Of a stretch of DNA of 64,000 nucleotides, positions 1-15,303 are shown one piece after another (the first letter of the stretch is position 1; the number at the start of each line of letters is the position of its first letter). Location: positions 64,279,067 through 64,343,066 of the forward strand of contig CM055100.1 in the NCBI GenBank assembly GCA_029204225.1. Direction: 5' to 3'. The DNA comes from Diphasiastrum complanatum (taxonomy: Eukaryota > Streptophyta > Lycopodiopsida > Lycopodiales > Lycopodiaceae). The notes beneath the pieces are model-generated. The model was not told the origin of the DNA. It ran no database searches and was given only the letters and a program-made list of their open reading frames with translations. A program made the position numbers and the translations under genes.

Positions 1-2051
1 AATCTGTAGGGGTCCATCATCAACAAAAAGAACAAGCTCAAATGCACCTTAGGCTAGGTGTCTAGACCAAGAATGCCATATTGCAGAAAGTGCTTATGCA
101 AATAAGAAATGAATAGCAAGAGGAATAGCACCATCTAAAGTATTACAAGAAGAAAATCATGTGTAGTAGAACTGCTCTGACTATTAAGTAGCATAATGAC
201 CTGGGAGCTGCTGTAAATCCAATGGTTGACTAGCATGTATACCAACTGCTACAATCTCTCTCTACCCAGACTGGGAGTGTACCTCATGTACAAGATGTAG
301 CTATGGAACTATGAGTATCTCATCATAAAGACCCTATGACTCAATGAGAGCATTTGGAGCAAGAGCAAACATGGCTATAGATTGAGGAAGTGGCTTAGCA
401 GAATAATCTAACCCTAAATTCCAAAACCATCATAAGCACCTGAATGAAGCTTGATCCTATTAGCACAAATTTGTGCTGAAAAGGCTGGATTCACAAGTGT
501 GGAATCATTTGACGAACCAGAAGGAAGGATCCTCTACCTCGTATGCACATGGCCGTGGAGAATAGAACTTTGACACTTTTACCACATTGGATATATCCGC
601 TATCTTGGGCACATAACATGAACAAAATACACAACAGTGAATGAAAATGAAACAATGAAAAAGAAAAGCATGTCTTTCAGATTCAAAAAAAAATTTGGCA
701 ATCCCGTCTGGTCATTTCTTTCACATAGGTAAGAATAGACTAAAACTAGACTAGAACAACATACCAAACTACACATAACAAAACAAAAATTAACGAAATT
801 AACAAACAAATAGAAGAAGAAACTAAAAAAGGAGTTGTTGGGCAAGCAAGCAGAAAGGTGAGGGGGTATGGGGGTTGGAGGCAAGCAAGGTGGGTGTGAG
901 GCACCAAGGTAGTGGTCAAGAACTTAGAAAGTAGGATGGAGGAAAAGGCCGGAAAACAGCGAGGGTAGTAAAGAGGTCATTGGTACCTTCAAACGTGTTT
1001 GAAACTTTTTCCAAACGCGTTTGAAACGTTGACTTTCTTTTTTGCGCCCTAAGGCCCCAAAAAGGGGCCAAAGGGTCCCCCCTTGACTTTTGATGCCCAA
1101 TCTGGCCCTAACCAAGGCAGCCCGGCCTAACTCGCTTCTATGATCTAAGTGTTGCTGTTTGATCTGGATGTATCTGACAATTTAGAATCCACCAATCCAA
1201 CGTAGATTCAACGCCTTTGCTCATTGCTAGTTCAACCACTTTTAAAATATATGTTTACCCTCCCAACCCCAAATCAACATATGGGTTGGTCAAAACCCTA
1301 AGAAAAGGTCCAAGGTTCCCAAAATCCTCAAGATGGCAACGCTGTAAGGGGCCAGGAGGATTAAGGAAACAGAGGCACAGAGCGGGGCAAAGGCAACAAG
1401 GAGGCAAGGGCGAAGGCAGCAAGGAACATGGAAGCAGAGGAAAGGGTCGGAAGCATAAAACAGGCAGGAGGCAGAAACAGGCAAGGGGGTGGGAGTAGGC
1501 AGCAAGGGGGCAGAAGTAAAAGCGAGAGCGGACAACAAGGATGTAGGATGGAGGAGAAATAAGGGTGAAGGTGGATGGCAAGAAGGCTCTAGAGATGAGG
1601 ATGGAGAGAGATGGAGGCCGATGGAGGAAAAGAAATTCAGTAATAGGCCAGGAAAGTGCATCGATTGCATTTTATGAACTGAATCACAGAAATTGGTATC
1701 ACATGAAGCATAAAAAGACAGTATAAGATGATCAACAAGCAATCTCCAACTAAAAAAACTAGAAAGAATACCAAATACAGCCAATAGCTGATTCCCAACT
1801 AGGAAATGCAACGAGTATCCTATGAAGAGCTCAATGGTAGACCAAATAGTAAGCTACTCAATGTCTCTACTATCTATTTTTAGTCTTTTGAAGAAGCCCC
1901 TTGGAACCTTCAATGAACTCATAATGCCCAAACATGAAAAACAAGGGCAACACGTGTTCTAGAGGAAAACAGCGTGCCCCTCTACATGACACGTGTGCCC
2001 TGAATACTGTCTAAAGAGGACCGAAATAAGGCCCAAATATACTATGAAAAG
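1..2051. other. Non-coding stretch, probably E2 gene intron or 3' flank
   Basis: I see no supportable gene here. The downstream exons of the E2 gene would be expected on the minus strand in this direction, but I could not find their conserved residues. Visible landmarks are a purine-rich low-complexity stretch (about 1370-1640, made of AAGG/GGCA-like runs) that produces meaningless ORFs on both strands, two close copies of a CAAACGYGTTTGAAAC motif (about 988-1027, the second containing the palindrome CAAACGCGTTTG), and a small hairpin GGCCCC-aaaaa-GGGGCC near 1055. Confidence 0.5.
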
Positions 2052-2490
2052 TGTCGGAATTTGATCTACAAATTCTAGATAGGAGTTAATTAATCATATT
2101 AGCACTCACACACACCAAGACCAGCACAAGAGATTAAGGGAACTCTGATTATAGAGGAATGAGCAAAGCTCTATACAATGAAATGAATTTATGGTGGGGC
2201 GCCAGCCTACTTAAATACTTTCTCTATAGCTTGTCAAAAGCCAAAAGCAAAAACCAAAAGCTAAAGGCAAAAAGCTAATTCATATTATTGCTACCTATTT
2301 TGGGTAAAGACCCATAATGAATTACTAAGTAATAAAAACAAGTTCTATCCTAGAACTAGTGCACCCACCAACATGCATGAACAACTAAATTGACTCTAGG
2401 AATTACCAAAAATAGAAAATGGCCCCGAAAATAGCTCGTAGACATGGCCAAGCAAACATTAGGGGTGCAAATAAACATTAATTTCTAACA
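2052..2490. mobile_element. Solo LTR with 5-bp target-site duplication
   Basis: A 439-bp segment begins TGTCGGAATT and ends ATTTCTAACA, an imperfect terminal inverted repeat with the TG...CA ends of LTRs. It is flanked on both sides by AAAAG (2047-2051 and 2491-2495), a perfect 5-bp target-site duplication. No primer-binding site, polypurine tract or polyprotein adjoins it, so it reads as a solo LTR left by LTR-LTR recombination inside E2 gene DNA. The orientation and superfamily are not clear. Confidence 0.7.
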
Positions 2491-3897
<1,407 letters not shown>

Positions 3898-4589
3898 TTA
3901 AACACCATAACGGGCTGATTGACAAGCCATAGAAGAAAGTTAAAAGCAAAAGGCAATAATTTGGCCTAGGGGACACCACATAGCTCGCTTTGATATGTCA
4001 TCCTACTCATACTGAAAGGCAAAAATCAGCAAATGCCCTCTTTTAGAAGTTGAGATACAAGAAGATGAGACAAGGCATAGCAACCCACTTGAACCAATCA
4101 ACAACAAAAAATTTGTATGTACAAGAAAACCACCAAAATAGTAATAGTTTGCACAAATGAAGCCACAGACATTAGACAGAGATTGTCATCAAACTGAAAC
4201 AGCTTGCAAGAACAACCAAGCCACATGAATTAAACGGAGTTTGTCATCAGCTGAAACAGCTTGTGAAAAACTGCAGAAACTAACTTGTAGCACACACTCT
4301 AAACTATCAAACATGTGTACATGTATTGATTTTTAGTCTAGGATATAACTGTAACATAACAGCTGCCTTCATAATTTTGGAGAATCATGAATCGAGTGAA
4401 ACAACATGACTGAGATTCATATGAATAGAGCTGAAGCTCGCTACAAAAGATATGGGGGGGCGCTATATAAAATTTTCCTTCTTATATTGAAATTTTCCTA
4501 GTCCTATCTCAAGTTTCAGCTTATGCTAAAGCAAAAAAAATATTCCTACAGCTAGTATCTATATTAGGTAAAAAGTTCAAGCTATTTAA

Positions 4590-5230
4590 TTTTAACAGGT
4601 CCTTTAGTAAAAATATCTGCAGCTTGCTCTTCTGTGCTACATAGGACAATAGATAAGCTCAACTTCATGATTTTGAAGTTTCTCTGATGAAATGTTATTG
4701 TACTTCAATATGCTTCGTCCTGCTGTGAAAAACCGGATCCTTCGCCAACTTGACGCAACTTTGATTATCACACTGAAGTACTGTAGGTGTTTCCTATACC
4801 ATATGAAGATCATGTAGAATCTTTCATAACCACATTGCCTCACATGTTGCACGATAATACAATGGTAAGCTGCTTCTTTGAACTCGAAGATATTGAACCC
4901 GATCCAAGATTAACACATCATATGGTATGTCTTCGATCTTCTGCATCTCCAGCCAAATCTGCATCTACAAATCCCTACAATTGTAAAACATCTTGACTTC
5001 CATAGTAGATACCATATCGTATAGTACCTTCAATATACCTGAGTATCTGCTTCGCAACTTGCCAATGTACCTGCTTTGGCTTACCCGTAAACTGACTTAC
5101 CATACTTACAGCATAAGCAATATTTGGTCGTCTAGTCATTAGATAGATCAAACTTCCAACAAATTCTATATAATGTTCCATCCACATCTTGATCTTCCTC
5201 GACTTTGATAAGCTTACATCCACAATCATA
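4590..5230 (-). pseudogene. Ty1/copia RT-RNase H relic inside the E2 intron
   Basis: The minus strand at 4975-5229 encodes a copia RT tail with FVGSLIYLMTRRPNIAYAVS and HWQVAKQILRYIEGT, the conserved segment between the RT palm and RNase H. The DNA down to about 4590 continues in broken frames with remains of the RNase H end (a SILKYN / EVELIY region around 4637-4852). It is truncated on both sides, with no LTR visible. It lies in the same orientation as the E2 gene and would be removed by splicing. Confidence 0.75.
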
Positions 5231-5579
5231 TGGAGTTGAAATTGGTATGCATTTTGACATCTCCAATTTTTCTAAAGGTTTATGAGCATACTTAGATTGA
5301 GAAATATAAGGACCTCACGCTACTCTCCATACCTCAATCCTGAGATAGCAATATAGTGAACCAAGATCTTTCATATCAAACTCTGATGAGAGATCTTTCT
5401 TAATATTTTGAATCAAAACTAAAAAGCGTAGGCCCTGCACTACTCTGAAAAGCAAGCTCCTCAAAGTCTGTAATTGTCATGCCCACAATTGGATCGATCT
5501 CAGATTAATGTCCCGTAAGGAGGTCAATAGGCCTATCTCGATCCATAAATTTATTATTTGTACAAAGATCAACGAACTG

Positions 5580-6180
5580 AGCTTCTATCATTTCTTTAGA
5601 GGTGATGAGGTGATGGCATACTAAATCATGATGAAGACAAGCACAAAGAGCACAGCAAATCAAAAGAATTCTCAGCTTCCTCATAGTAGAATGAGAAAAA
5701 TTTACATTTCATTATCTCACCATGCTCAACACCTACCCAAAAAGTATAGTTGGTGGGCACGGCACATGCACCACTACAATAGCAAGAAATAGCACAAACC
5801 ACCTAACCAAGATGATCTCAAATACAAACTACAAGTTCACTAAGATGATAGAAAAGTATATCCAACGTTACATATAGAATGGTACCTGGCATAGCAAAGG
5901 AAGCATGCAATGTTTAACCTTATAAAATCCATGCGCAATGTCTGTAAACGCTACCTTCATCATGCATGGTGCAAACCAAATGCTACGACATCCTTATCAC
6001 TTCATCATTATCCAATAATAAGAGTAGCTCGCATGCACAAACACATGTCCAAATTAGCTGCCATATATCTGAACAAAAACCAATGTATTGAATTTCTATC
6101 ACTTCCCTGGAGGTGAAGAGTAGACTCAAACACGATGAAGGCTAGCACTAAAGAGCGAAGCCAATCAAATGAAGCCCTGC
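5580..6180. repeat. Two diverged copies of a short segment
   Basis: About 5582-5670 and 6094-6180 share the order ttctatcayttcyyt..aggtgaWga, then agca..aagagc...a..aatcaaa. They look like an old duplication with a spacing near 510 bp. No coding content is visible in either copy. Confidence 0.35.
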
Positions 6181-6357
6181 TGTTTTGTTTCTTTTAAGTT
6201 CATGGAATTTCACTATACTCTACCATGACATAAGCCTATTTCAAGCATATTCTTCACTTACCATTGATCCTTTTGTATATTAAGACACTTTATCTACATA
6301 GATTTTACGGCATTAAAGCTGAACCATGATAGCTTAGTGACTACTACTTATTAACAC

Positions 6358-6421
6358 TTAATCATAATACACCAAATTGGGGGTGTAACACTCATCATAA
6401 TACACCAAATTGGGGTGTAAC
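6358..6421. repeat. 31-bp tandem duplication
   Basis: The block atcataatacaccaaattgg plus ggtgtaac occurs twice in a row, differing by one G. Each unit is itself partly palindromic (ACACC...GGTGT). Confidence 0.8.
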
Positions 6422-7638
6422 CCAATAATTCTAATATTGATTTTCCCTCATTCTTATGTGAAAGATCTTGATTATCATCATTCATGTCACTAAGTATTTG
6501 TCAAACTCAAATCCGCATCGACAAGCCAAGACTTACAAGGGTTTCAAAGGTATACTTATTTGGTTGGGAAGGTGAAATGTCCAGGTTTATTTGGGAAGGA
6601 AGATTGAACCCCCTCATACCAGAAAATGACTCAAAGAACAACCTTCAGGCAACCAAAAAATGACAGAAGCGTTAAATTTTGCATACCATCATGCACAAGA
6701 AGCACTCTTTTAATCTATGGCAGGCTAACTTTAACCTATACACACAAGACTTTGATTTCACTGTATAGTTTGAAAATTGGTTTGAGCTTCAAACCTAAAA
6801 TACAAATGCCCAAACTGACGAGACACATGATGTGAATAGGCCCTAAATCTAAAAATCTCTAAACTTGTCCAGGAAGAACCTGTCGGTCACTTTGTCTGTT
6901 TGGCAACCAAAAATATTCTCAACTTACCAACAAAAACTAGGTCTACTATGTCAAAATTTAAAATACAGGAACTGGCCTTTGCAAAAAGGCATCTTCCTTC
7001 CTGGATGTATCCTAGCTATCAGAAGATAGTTGACTTTTAAAGTCCCAACTTCTTTTGATATTTACGACCACCAACGTTAACTATAATCCTCACATTATGA
7101 GAAATCTCACGGCTTGGCTGCATAGAGCAATATGAAGCATGGAGTATCAGAGGCAGAGGTCAATTTGAAAGACAGCAATACAGAGTCAGGGTATTTCTTT
7201 ATATTCTGAATGAAATTTTACGAGCTTTCTACTAGGCTTTAAAAACAGGAAAAAGAAACCTAATATAAACATTTATTAGCCTTCTAAATTTTCATCAAGT
7301 CAGCTGTAAAAGTACACACACTTCACCTCCTACCTTTATTCTTTAGGATAACTGCACGGATCGGCCTTTCTTGAACGTTTAAAAGATAATAGAAGCAATG
7401 AATTCGATAACGGATACGAAATTTTCCCCTTCACCGTTTCAAACGAAAGCTCTTGATGCTATACTTATCATTTTTTGAAATCACGAAAATACAAGCATTC
7501 AAATAAGCTAAAACTCTTTGGATCCATGCATTCTAGATCCGGCGACTGTGTAAAAGATTTGATCATGTAAACTTATCAACGATCAACAAGGATGAATTAC
7601 AAGGACACTACATGTGAAGCATGCAAGAATTTCATTAC

Positions 7639-7708
7639 CAGCACTACATGATGTTGGAGGATCCTTTTGTAGATCTTTCAATTCCTTCAAAATCCTTTTT
7701 GAAGCCAT
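7639..7708 (-). CDS. UBC: Ubiquitin-conjugating enzyme E2 (UBC8/UBC10 type), exon 1
   Basis: The product is a class I E2 that accepts ubiquitin from E1 on a catalytic Cys and passes it on with an E3; it acts in cytosol and nucleus. On the minus strand an ATG at 7706-7708 opens 23 codons reading MASKRILKELKDLQKDPPTS then CSA, the invariant amino terminus (helix 1) of the plant UBC8/9/10/28 group. The exon ends with one base of the next codon and a GT donor (G|GTAATG), a phase-1 intron. Joining it to exon 2 recreates the family's SAGPVAED sequence exactly, so start and junction are well fixed. The upstream in-frame codons reported before this Met are 5' leader. The gene is incomplete here: exons 1 and 2 give 66 of roughly 148 residues. 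Confidence 0.93.
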
Positions 7709-8400
7709 GCCATAAAAGAAACTCTCACACACAAATACAACAATAGAGAAAACTGTGTGTGGGAAGACGCTTGTAAACGAAAATGACGTAACAAAAAAGC
7801 TCAACATAAAAGTAAGAAACAATTTCACATCATGGGAAGGGCTTATGTCTTTTTCCTGCTGGCAAAAAGGGTCTTGGAGGGCCTCGCATCTAAGGACAAG
7901 TTTTATTTTTTTAAATTGGCTGGCCGGACGCCACGTGTTCGGGCAGCCAAAATGTTATCCCATAAGTATTTTTATGGGATTGCTGAGAGGGTATATGTAG
8001 GCAGACATGCCAAAATTCTCACTTGTGTGTGCCTGGGCGTGGGGGTGCCCGGCACCACCTGCGCCCTAATCGGCACCCAATTTGCCTGCCCGAACGCCTC
8101 CCCAATGCTGCCTGGCATCGCTTGGGAGCTGATTGGTGCCCACATGTGCTGCCCGGCTCCACCACCTGGGTGCTGGGGACCCCGGCCCAGGTCGTGCCTG
8201 CGAAAATCAGCGCCATTAACTTTTGAAGGGCACTGGGGCCACATTGCACCCAAACACTGGGTTGGTGCCAAACGCCCAGCACGTGTGGCCCCGTGCCTTA
8301 GAGCGTCCATGCTCAGAGGGGGACCCTCGTCGCTTGTTGTCATGGAGCCGATTAGTCCTGGCAAACTTCGTTGGTCAACACGTGGTCACATGAATCCCCT
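7709..8400. promoter_or_regulatory. GC-rich 5' flank and probable leader/promoter of the E2 gene
   Basis: The first 120 bases upstream of the E2 ATG (minus strand) are a pyrimidine-rich leader (TTTTCTCTATTG, GAGAGTTTC), normal for plant 5' UTRs. The DNA at 7920-8400 is much richer in G+C than the rest of the window and gives long overlapping ORFs on both strands, including 190 codons on plus. Their composition (Pro, Cys, Gly, Trp, Arg) and overlap suggest open frames caused by base composition, not genes. The phrases gctgattggtgccca and cctaatcggcaccca repeat within it. I cannot place a TATA box or start site. Confidence 0.45.
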
Positions 8401-9804
<1,404 letters not shown>

Positions 9805-9814
9805 AAGCTAACTG

Positions 9815-11450
9815 CTATGAATCTGATCTGCAATTGGGAAATAACATACCTACTAAAGTTGAATGTTTATCTCTAGACAATGGCTTTGTCAAAATATCAG
9901 CCAACATACTATCTGTATGACAATAACTAAGTACAACATCTTGACTCTGAACTTTCTCTCTAAGAAAATGGAATTGAACTTCTATATGCTTAGTTCTATT
10001 ATGAGTTCGTGGGTTCAGAGTGTCACATTGGAGTATTGTTGGACTGATCTGTGGGAATTGCAGATCCTGCAGCAGCCTCCTTAGCCATATTATTTTCTTC
10101 ACTGTTGATGTAGCTGCAACGTATTCTGATTTTGTCCAAGACAGATAAATGCATTTCTGCTTTCTACGATTCCATGAGATGGGTCCTCTTGCAAGGAAAC
10201 AAATGTAGCCTGATGTGGATTTTCTGGTATCCACGTCTCCTGCCCAACCTGAATCTAAATAAGTGGTCAATGTGAGTGCAGCTTCTGTATTGTCGTTATA
10301 GCTCAAAACATAGTGCTTTGTAGCTTGAATGTACCTCAGTATTCTTTGCAGAGCTTTCCAGTGTTGTAGGCCTGGATTGGACATGTACTGAGACAGTGTG
10401 CTTACTGCATATGCTAGACTAGGTCGTGTGCAGATTATAGAATACATAATAGAACCTATGACAAACTGATAAGGATACCTGCACATTTATTGCTGATCTG
10501 CTTGAGTTTTGGGACACATGTCTTTGGACAGCTTAGCTCCTGGATCCATAGGTGTGTCTATGGGCTTGCAGTACTCCATGCCATATCTGCGAAGTACCTT
10601 CTTATGGCAATGGATACACTCAATCTTGGGATTGAGCCAGTAGGTATCTACTATATGCCTGTCTCTTCTGCATCTCGTGCAAGTCTTCTTGTTGGCATCT
10701 TGTCGTTTTAACCTCCCTTTGGTCTTCCAGTTGCTTTTGCTGGTCCCCTCTGCTTGCTGGTCACGATCCTGCCTCTGATTCGACTCCCTCTTAGGCTTGA
10801 ACTGTTTCTTTGATTTTTCTCTGTTGCCGTAGAGTGTCTGGTTAGAACCATCTTTGTGATCATGATGCTCTCTAGCCTCGACTTCCTCTCGAATCTCGGC
10901 AATCGCCTTTTCGAGATTCATGGTAGGATCTTTCGCGAGCAAGGTTCGCGTCGTCTGGAAAGATCTGGGTAAGGCTCACAACAGATATGTGAGCTACTTC
11001 TCAGCTGATACTGCATTCTCTACTCCTGAGTTGTGTAGTGATAGAAACAGATCCTTCATCTTTCTCACGAAAGAGGTGAGGTCTTTTCCATCCCACTGCA
11101 GCTCCCTCAGCTGATCTTCCAGCATCATAATCTGACTTCTTGATTTCGTCTAAAATCTTGTGAGCAGTGTATCCCACATCTCCTTAGCTTTGGAGAGTGT
11201 AGCCAAGTCAAGTGTAAGGCTATCTTCGATGGAAGATGATAGCAAGGCTACTGCCTTGTCGTTTTTCTCCCTCCATTCGCGTAGCTCCTTGACTGTTTTC
11301 GTAGGCATTTCTTCTGTGCCATCCACCTAGGGAAAGAGTCTTTCGCCCTTGAGTATCAAAGATGTCTTAACTTTCCAGGCTAGAAAGTTAGATCCTGGAG
11401 AATTGAGTATAGTGCAGATCTTGTTCTACATGCTACTGATTGAAGCCATT
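9815..11450 (-). pseudogene. Deleted Ty1/copia polyprotein, copy A: gag fused to RT-RNase H
   Basis: Reading the minus strand from the Met near 11448: a broken gag (SSGSNFLAWKV-type start, ALLSSSIEDSLTLDLATLS, QWDGKDLTSFVRKMKDL region), then a zinc knuckle region CTRCRRD.H...CIHCHKK at about 10600-10680. Immediately after CHKK the frame passes into RT sequence (YGMEYCKPIDTPMDPGAKLS). It continues as 9815-10486 with SIMYSIICTRPSLAYAVS and RNase H (STSGYICFLA, KSEYVAA, NRTKHIEVQFHFLREKV, DILTKPL). Protease, integrase and most of the RT are missing, so this is an internal deletion derivative and cannot encode its own enzymes. It is closely related to copy B at 32-34.6 kb, which keeps the protease region. 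Confidence 0.88.
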
Positions 11451-11549
11451 GCTTCTTGAAGTCTGTTTTTCTTGTCGTTTGGTTGATTGTCTGAATGCTT
11501 GGCCTCCTAGATCTGCTAGCTTCTCGGCTATGTCAGAATATGACAGGCT

Positions 11550-11561
11550 GCTCTGATACCA
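11550..11561 (-). other. Primer-binding site (initiator-Met tRNA type) of copy A
   Basis: The minus strand reads TGGTATCAGAGC, complementary to the 3' end of plant initiator Met tRNA and typical of copia. A second, altered version (TCGTATCGGAGC, 11579-11590) lies between it and the LTR end. Confidence 0.8.
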
Positions 11562-11593
11562 GTGTTGGGAGTCGAGCGGTGCTCCGATACGAA

Positions 11594-12548
11594 TGATGAG
11601 AATTGTGAGAAGAAAAATTCACAAAACATTTGCGACTCTCTTTCGAAATTCGGATGGAGTTCAGACGCGTTCACTGGGCACTGTTAGCTGAAACACTCCT
11701 ACAATCATCTAGAGGGTAGTCGAGTGCTACTGATCTATGTTCATAAAATTAATATAGCATTCGACTTCATTTCAACCAAGGTGCGGAATTCAAAGGGAAC
11801 AAGAAAACTTAGACATATTAAGATAAACAACATAAGCATTCGACATCCAAGATCAGACACAACCAAAAAATAATCTATATTTTCTCTGATTTCTTCAGGG
11901 CACTGCATGCAAATCCACGCAGTGCGTTGGCGTGAGAGAAACACAGCTCTCTCACGAGCATTAGTCTCGACAATTGGATCTTATGATCCTAGACAGAATT
12001 GTCTTCTCACATGCAAGCAGAGCTTCTGTCTGTGTTCGTCTTGATTGCTTACTAACATCAGACTACTTCTAGTTCTTCTTGCTTGGTTACATACTGTGTA
12101 TCCTATTGATATATGTCAAGTATTATTCAGTAAGTACAGTCTCTCTATGCAAATCTAAGATTAGAGTGATTAACCATCTACAACTAACCAGAGAACTACA
12201 AGAGTGGCAATTTAGCCACGACCTAGGGAGTATTTGCTGACGTCATGCCATCAGGTCAGATCTCTGTACTTCTGATACTTACGTGATCTTTGGTGGTACT
12301 CCTTGGAGCGTGAGGACAAAACGGGTTTCGTTTACCTCGTTCGCCTTTCTCTCATATAGAACCGCAAGGGAATCTCATTTGTGGATCGTTCGTGTTCGCA
12401 AACCGTTGGTCTTCGTCTTCGTTGACTTTTGTGTTCGCGAAACTCTTCGTGTTTCGTGTCTTCAGATGTTCGAGTTCGCAAACATGTTCGTCAGGCGAGG
12501 GGCTGTAAGCTAGCAAGGCTTTGTATTCAGAAACACTTTGTTTCTTCA
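11594..12548 (-). mobile_element. 5' LTR of copia copy A
   Basis: The LTR spans 955 bp and on the minus strand begins TGAAGAAACAAAG and ends ATTCTCATCA. The limits come from comparing it with copy B (33619-34624); the two copies are alike throughout and stop matching at exactly these ends. It contains repeated TTCGCGAA / TTCGTG motifs near 12380-12500. No second identical LTR is seen at the other end of the element. Confidence 0.75.
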
Positions 12549-13429
12549 GAGAGCATTATTCCACTTGTAATTTATGAAATGTGGAAATTCCATTAGGATG
12601 CCACCTATGGAGCTCTCTTGCTTATTTAAGAGACTCCCTTTTTGTGAAGAGGAGCTTTTTGTGTATTGTATCAACTCCATGCTGAAATGAGAAGAGCCTC
12701 CATGAGGTAGATGCATGCATTGAGCTCCTTGATCATGATGGTTTTCTTGAGTGATGCCCCTATGATCATGCCCTTCCATTCATAGTGGTTGTGTTAAGAG
12801 TGGATTAGTTTTCTTGCTTTCCTAGTTGTGGATTAGATTTCATGTTTTCTTCTGGATTAATGTAGGACCCAACATTCAAGTAAACTAAATAGGCTATAAA
12901 TGTGGCATAAATCCTGCATATTCCCTAACATTCTAGTTCTTGATGTTCTTGGGATGTCCAAGAATCAAAAGACTGGTTAGTTTCTTGATTCTTGGACTTC
13001 TAACATGTTGTAGATTAGTTTTTGTTTTTTGTTTTGTCAATTTATGCAAGTAAAGTAGTGTAGGATCCGATTTTAGTTCATTTTGCAACAAAGTAGAAGT
13101 AGAAATCCATCGTTGTTCAACTGAGCAGTAACGTAGGTCATTTGTTGAACGCATTGGCTTGCATTTTGGTTGATTATGCATGTGCATTCAGTTCAAGAGT
13201 GACCCATCCAGATGTCCTCTGACAGGCAGGACAATACTACAATGATTAACTGTCCCTTCTGCCTAATCTGGGCCTTAAAACAAGAAAGGTAATCTCAAGA
13301 AGTGCCCACAGTCTCTGCTAATAGGCAGAAGAAGAAAGAAACAAAGAAGACTAGTAAACAGATTCCATAGGCTCTGAAGATGTCAACAACCAGCGACTTT
13401 TCAGTGAATCATGATGTTAATTTTTTGCT
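12549..13429. other. No gene seen
   Basis: AT-rich DNA without coding similarity that I can support. Short inverted phrases cttgatgttcttgggatgtccaag / cttggac occur near 12935-13000, but they do not form a convincing structure. Confidence 0.4.
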
Positions 13430-15303
13430 GCCTTCCTAAGAACTTTTCTTGAAATCTTTATTGATGATTTTTGTGTATATAGTGATATAAAGACACACCT
13501 ACAAAAGCTGAAACTTACATTGGAACGATGTCGAAATACTTGTTTATCCCTTCATCCAAAGAAATGTTTTTTCGGTATGAAAGAAACAATATCACTTGGA
13601 CACAGAATATCAAACAGAGGAATAGAAGTCGATAAAAATAAAGTCGAGCTTATAAATAATCTCCATATACCAACCAATTTATGTTAACTAAGAGCTTTCT
13701 TAGGACATGTCGGCTATTATCGGAGGTTTATCCAAAATCATGCTTTTACTGCAGCCTCTCTTACGCATCTACTCAAGAAACAAGTGGAATACTTGTGGAC
13801 GAATGAACAGCAGAAAGCGTTCGAAAAACTTAAGCAGAAGTTGATCAATGCTCCTATTCTAAGAGCACCCAACTGGGCTATTTTATTTCATAGTTATGTT
13901 GATGTTTCTGCATTTGCTATTGGCGTCTGTCTAAGCCAGAAGGACGATAAGAAAAAAGATCGTCCCAAATACTATGCGAGTCGACAGCTCAGTGCCTCGG
14001 AGAAGAATTATTCGGCTATAGAAAGGGAAGCACTCGGAATGATTTTCACTGTTAAGAAATTTCGGCATTATTTGTTGGGATATGCTTTTATTTTTCATGT
14101 TGATCACTATGCTCTAAAGTATCTTGTGAATAAACCAGATTTATCAAGACAAATTGCTCGCTTCTACTTCTGCAAGAATTCACTTATCAAGTAGAACTTC
14201 GCCAAGGAAAATATCATACGAATGTTGATTATCTATCTGACTCAAAAACTGAAAAACCAATTAATGATGATTTTCCAAATGAAAATCTATTTAAAATTTC
14301 ATCCACAAATTCATTATATTCTGATATTACTACTTATCTTAAGGATCAGATATATCCGAATGGTTATGATTTGGAGCAAAAGACAATTTTTTAATATAAG
14401 GTAGCACCTTATACAATTATTAACAATGTCTTGTACAAGCTTGGTGCTGATCATCAACTAAGAAGATGTCTCGAAACAACAGATATTAAAAAGGTTGTTC
14501 AAGCCTTACATTCAGAGGATGCTGGAGGACACTTTGCTTCAAGGAACACTGTTAATAAGATATTGACTGCCAAATACTGGTGGCCAACCATGTTCAAGGA
14601 TGTATCAAATTTTATTAGTTCGTGCGATCCATGCCAAAGCTCTGGTAAGCCAACAAAAGCAATGAATTGGCCGTTGACACCAATCCTGCCTCTTGCACCA
14701 TTTGAGAAATGGGGGATTGACTTTGTCGGTCCAATCAAACATGTGACTCGACATACGAAATGTCGTTATATTCTTGTTGCAATGGATTATGCTACAAAGA
14801 ACGTTGAAGCACAAGCGATGAAGCGAAACGATGCGAAAGCTGTCGCGACATTCTTATTCAAATTTATAATCACAAGATATGGTTGTCCACTTGAATTAGT
14901 AAGTGACCGTGGTACACATTTTCTAAATGACACAATACGGCTGATGACAACATATTTCATGATTAAACACAGAAAGACAACCCCCTATAATCCAAAAGCA
15001 AACGGGTTGACTGAGAGAGCTAATGAAATATTATGTAAGATCCTGAACAAGATTACTATTGCACATGTGACTGATTGGGATCAAAAATTACCATCAGTTC
15101 TATGGGCTTATTGTGACACAGAAAAGATCACAACGAAGCAAACACCATATTTTATTACATATGGTATGCATCCTATTTTGCCTATTGAATTTGAGGTGAC
15201 AACTTTTCGTATGCAAGCTCAACGAACAGATGAAGAATGTATTAACGAAAGGTTGACCAATATTGAAGAACTATCTGAAGCTCGTGGAATTCACAAAAAT
15301 TAA
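13430..15303 (+). pseudogene. Ty3/gypsy RT - RNase H - integrase relic
   Basis: The plus strand carries the end of a gypsy RT (FIDDFCVYSD at 13457, the YxDD-type box, then CLSLHPKKCFFG and LGHRIS), one stop near 13684, the connection region (FLGHVGYYRRFI), and RNase H in 13784-14194 (ILFHSYVDVSAFAIGVCL, YYASRQLS, NYSAIEREAL, HYALKYL). The integrase at 14431-15303 has the HHCC zinc finger (H..H in ALHSEDAGGHF, C..C in CDPCQ) and the catalytic DDE triad (GIDFVG, VSDRGTHF, NGLTERANE). RNase H and integrase are separated by broken frames (14195-14430). Gag, protease, most of the RT palm and both LTRs are missing. The integrase frame is unusually well preserved at 290 codons. Confidence 0.92.

Noticed and set aside
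600-884. 94-codon Phe-rich minus-strand ORF
   Set aside because: Hydrophobic residues come from poly-A/AAG-rich DNA; no start context or homologous pattern.
1217-1811. Overlapping ORFs of 93, 108 and 173 codons at 1.2-1.8 kb
   Set aside because: They lie in a purine-rich low-complexity stretch and overlap on opposite strands; no recognisable protein.
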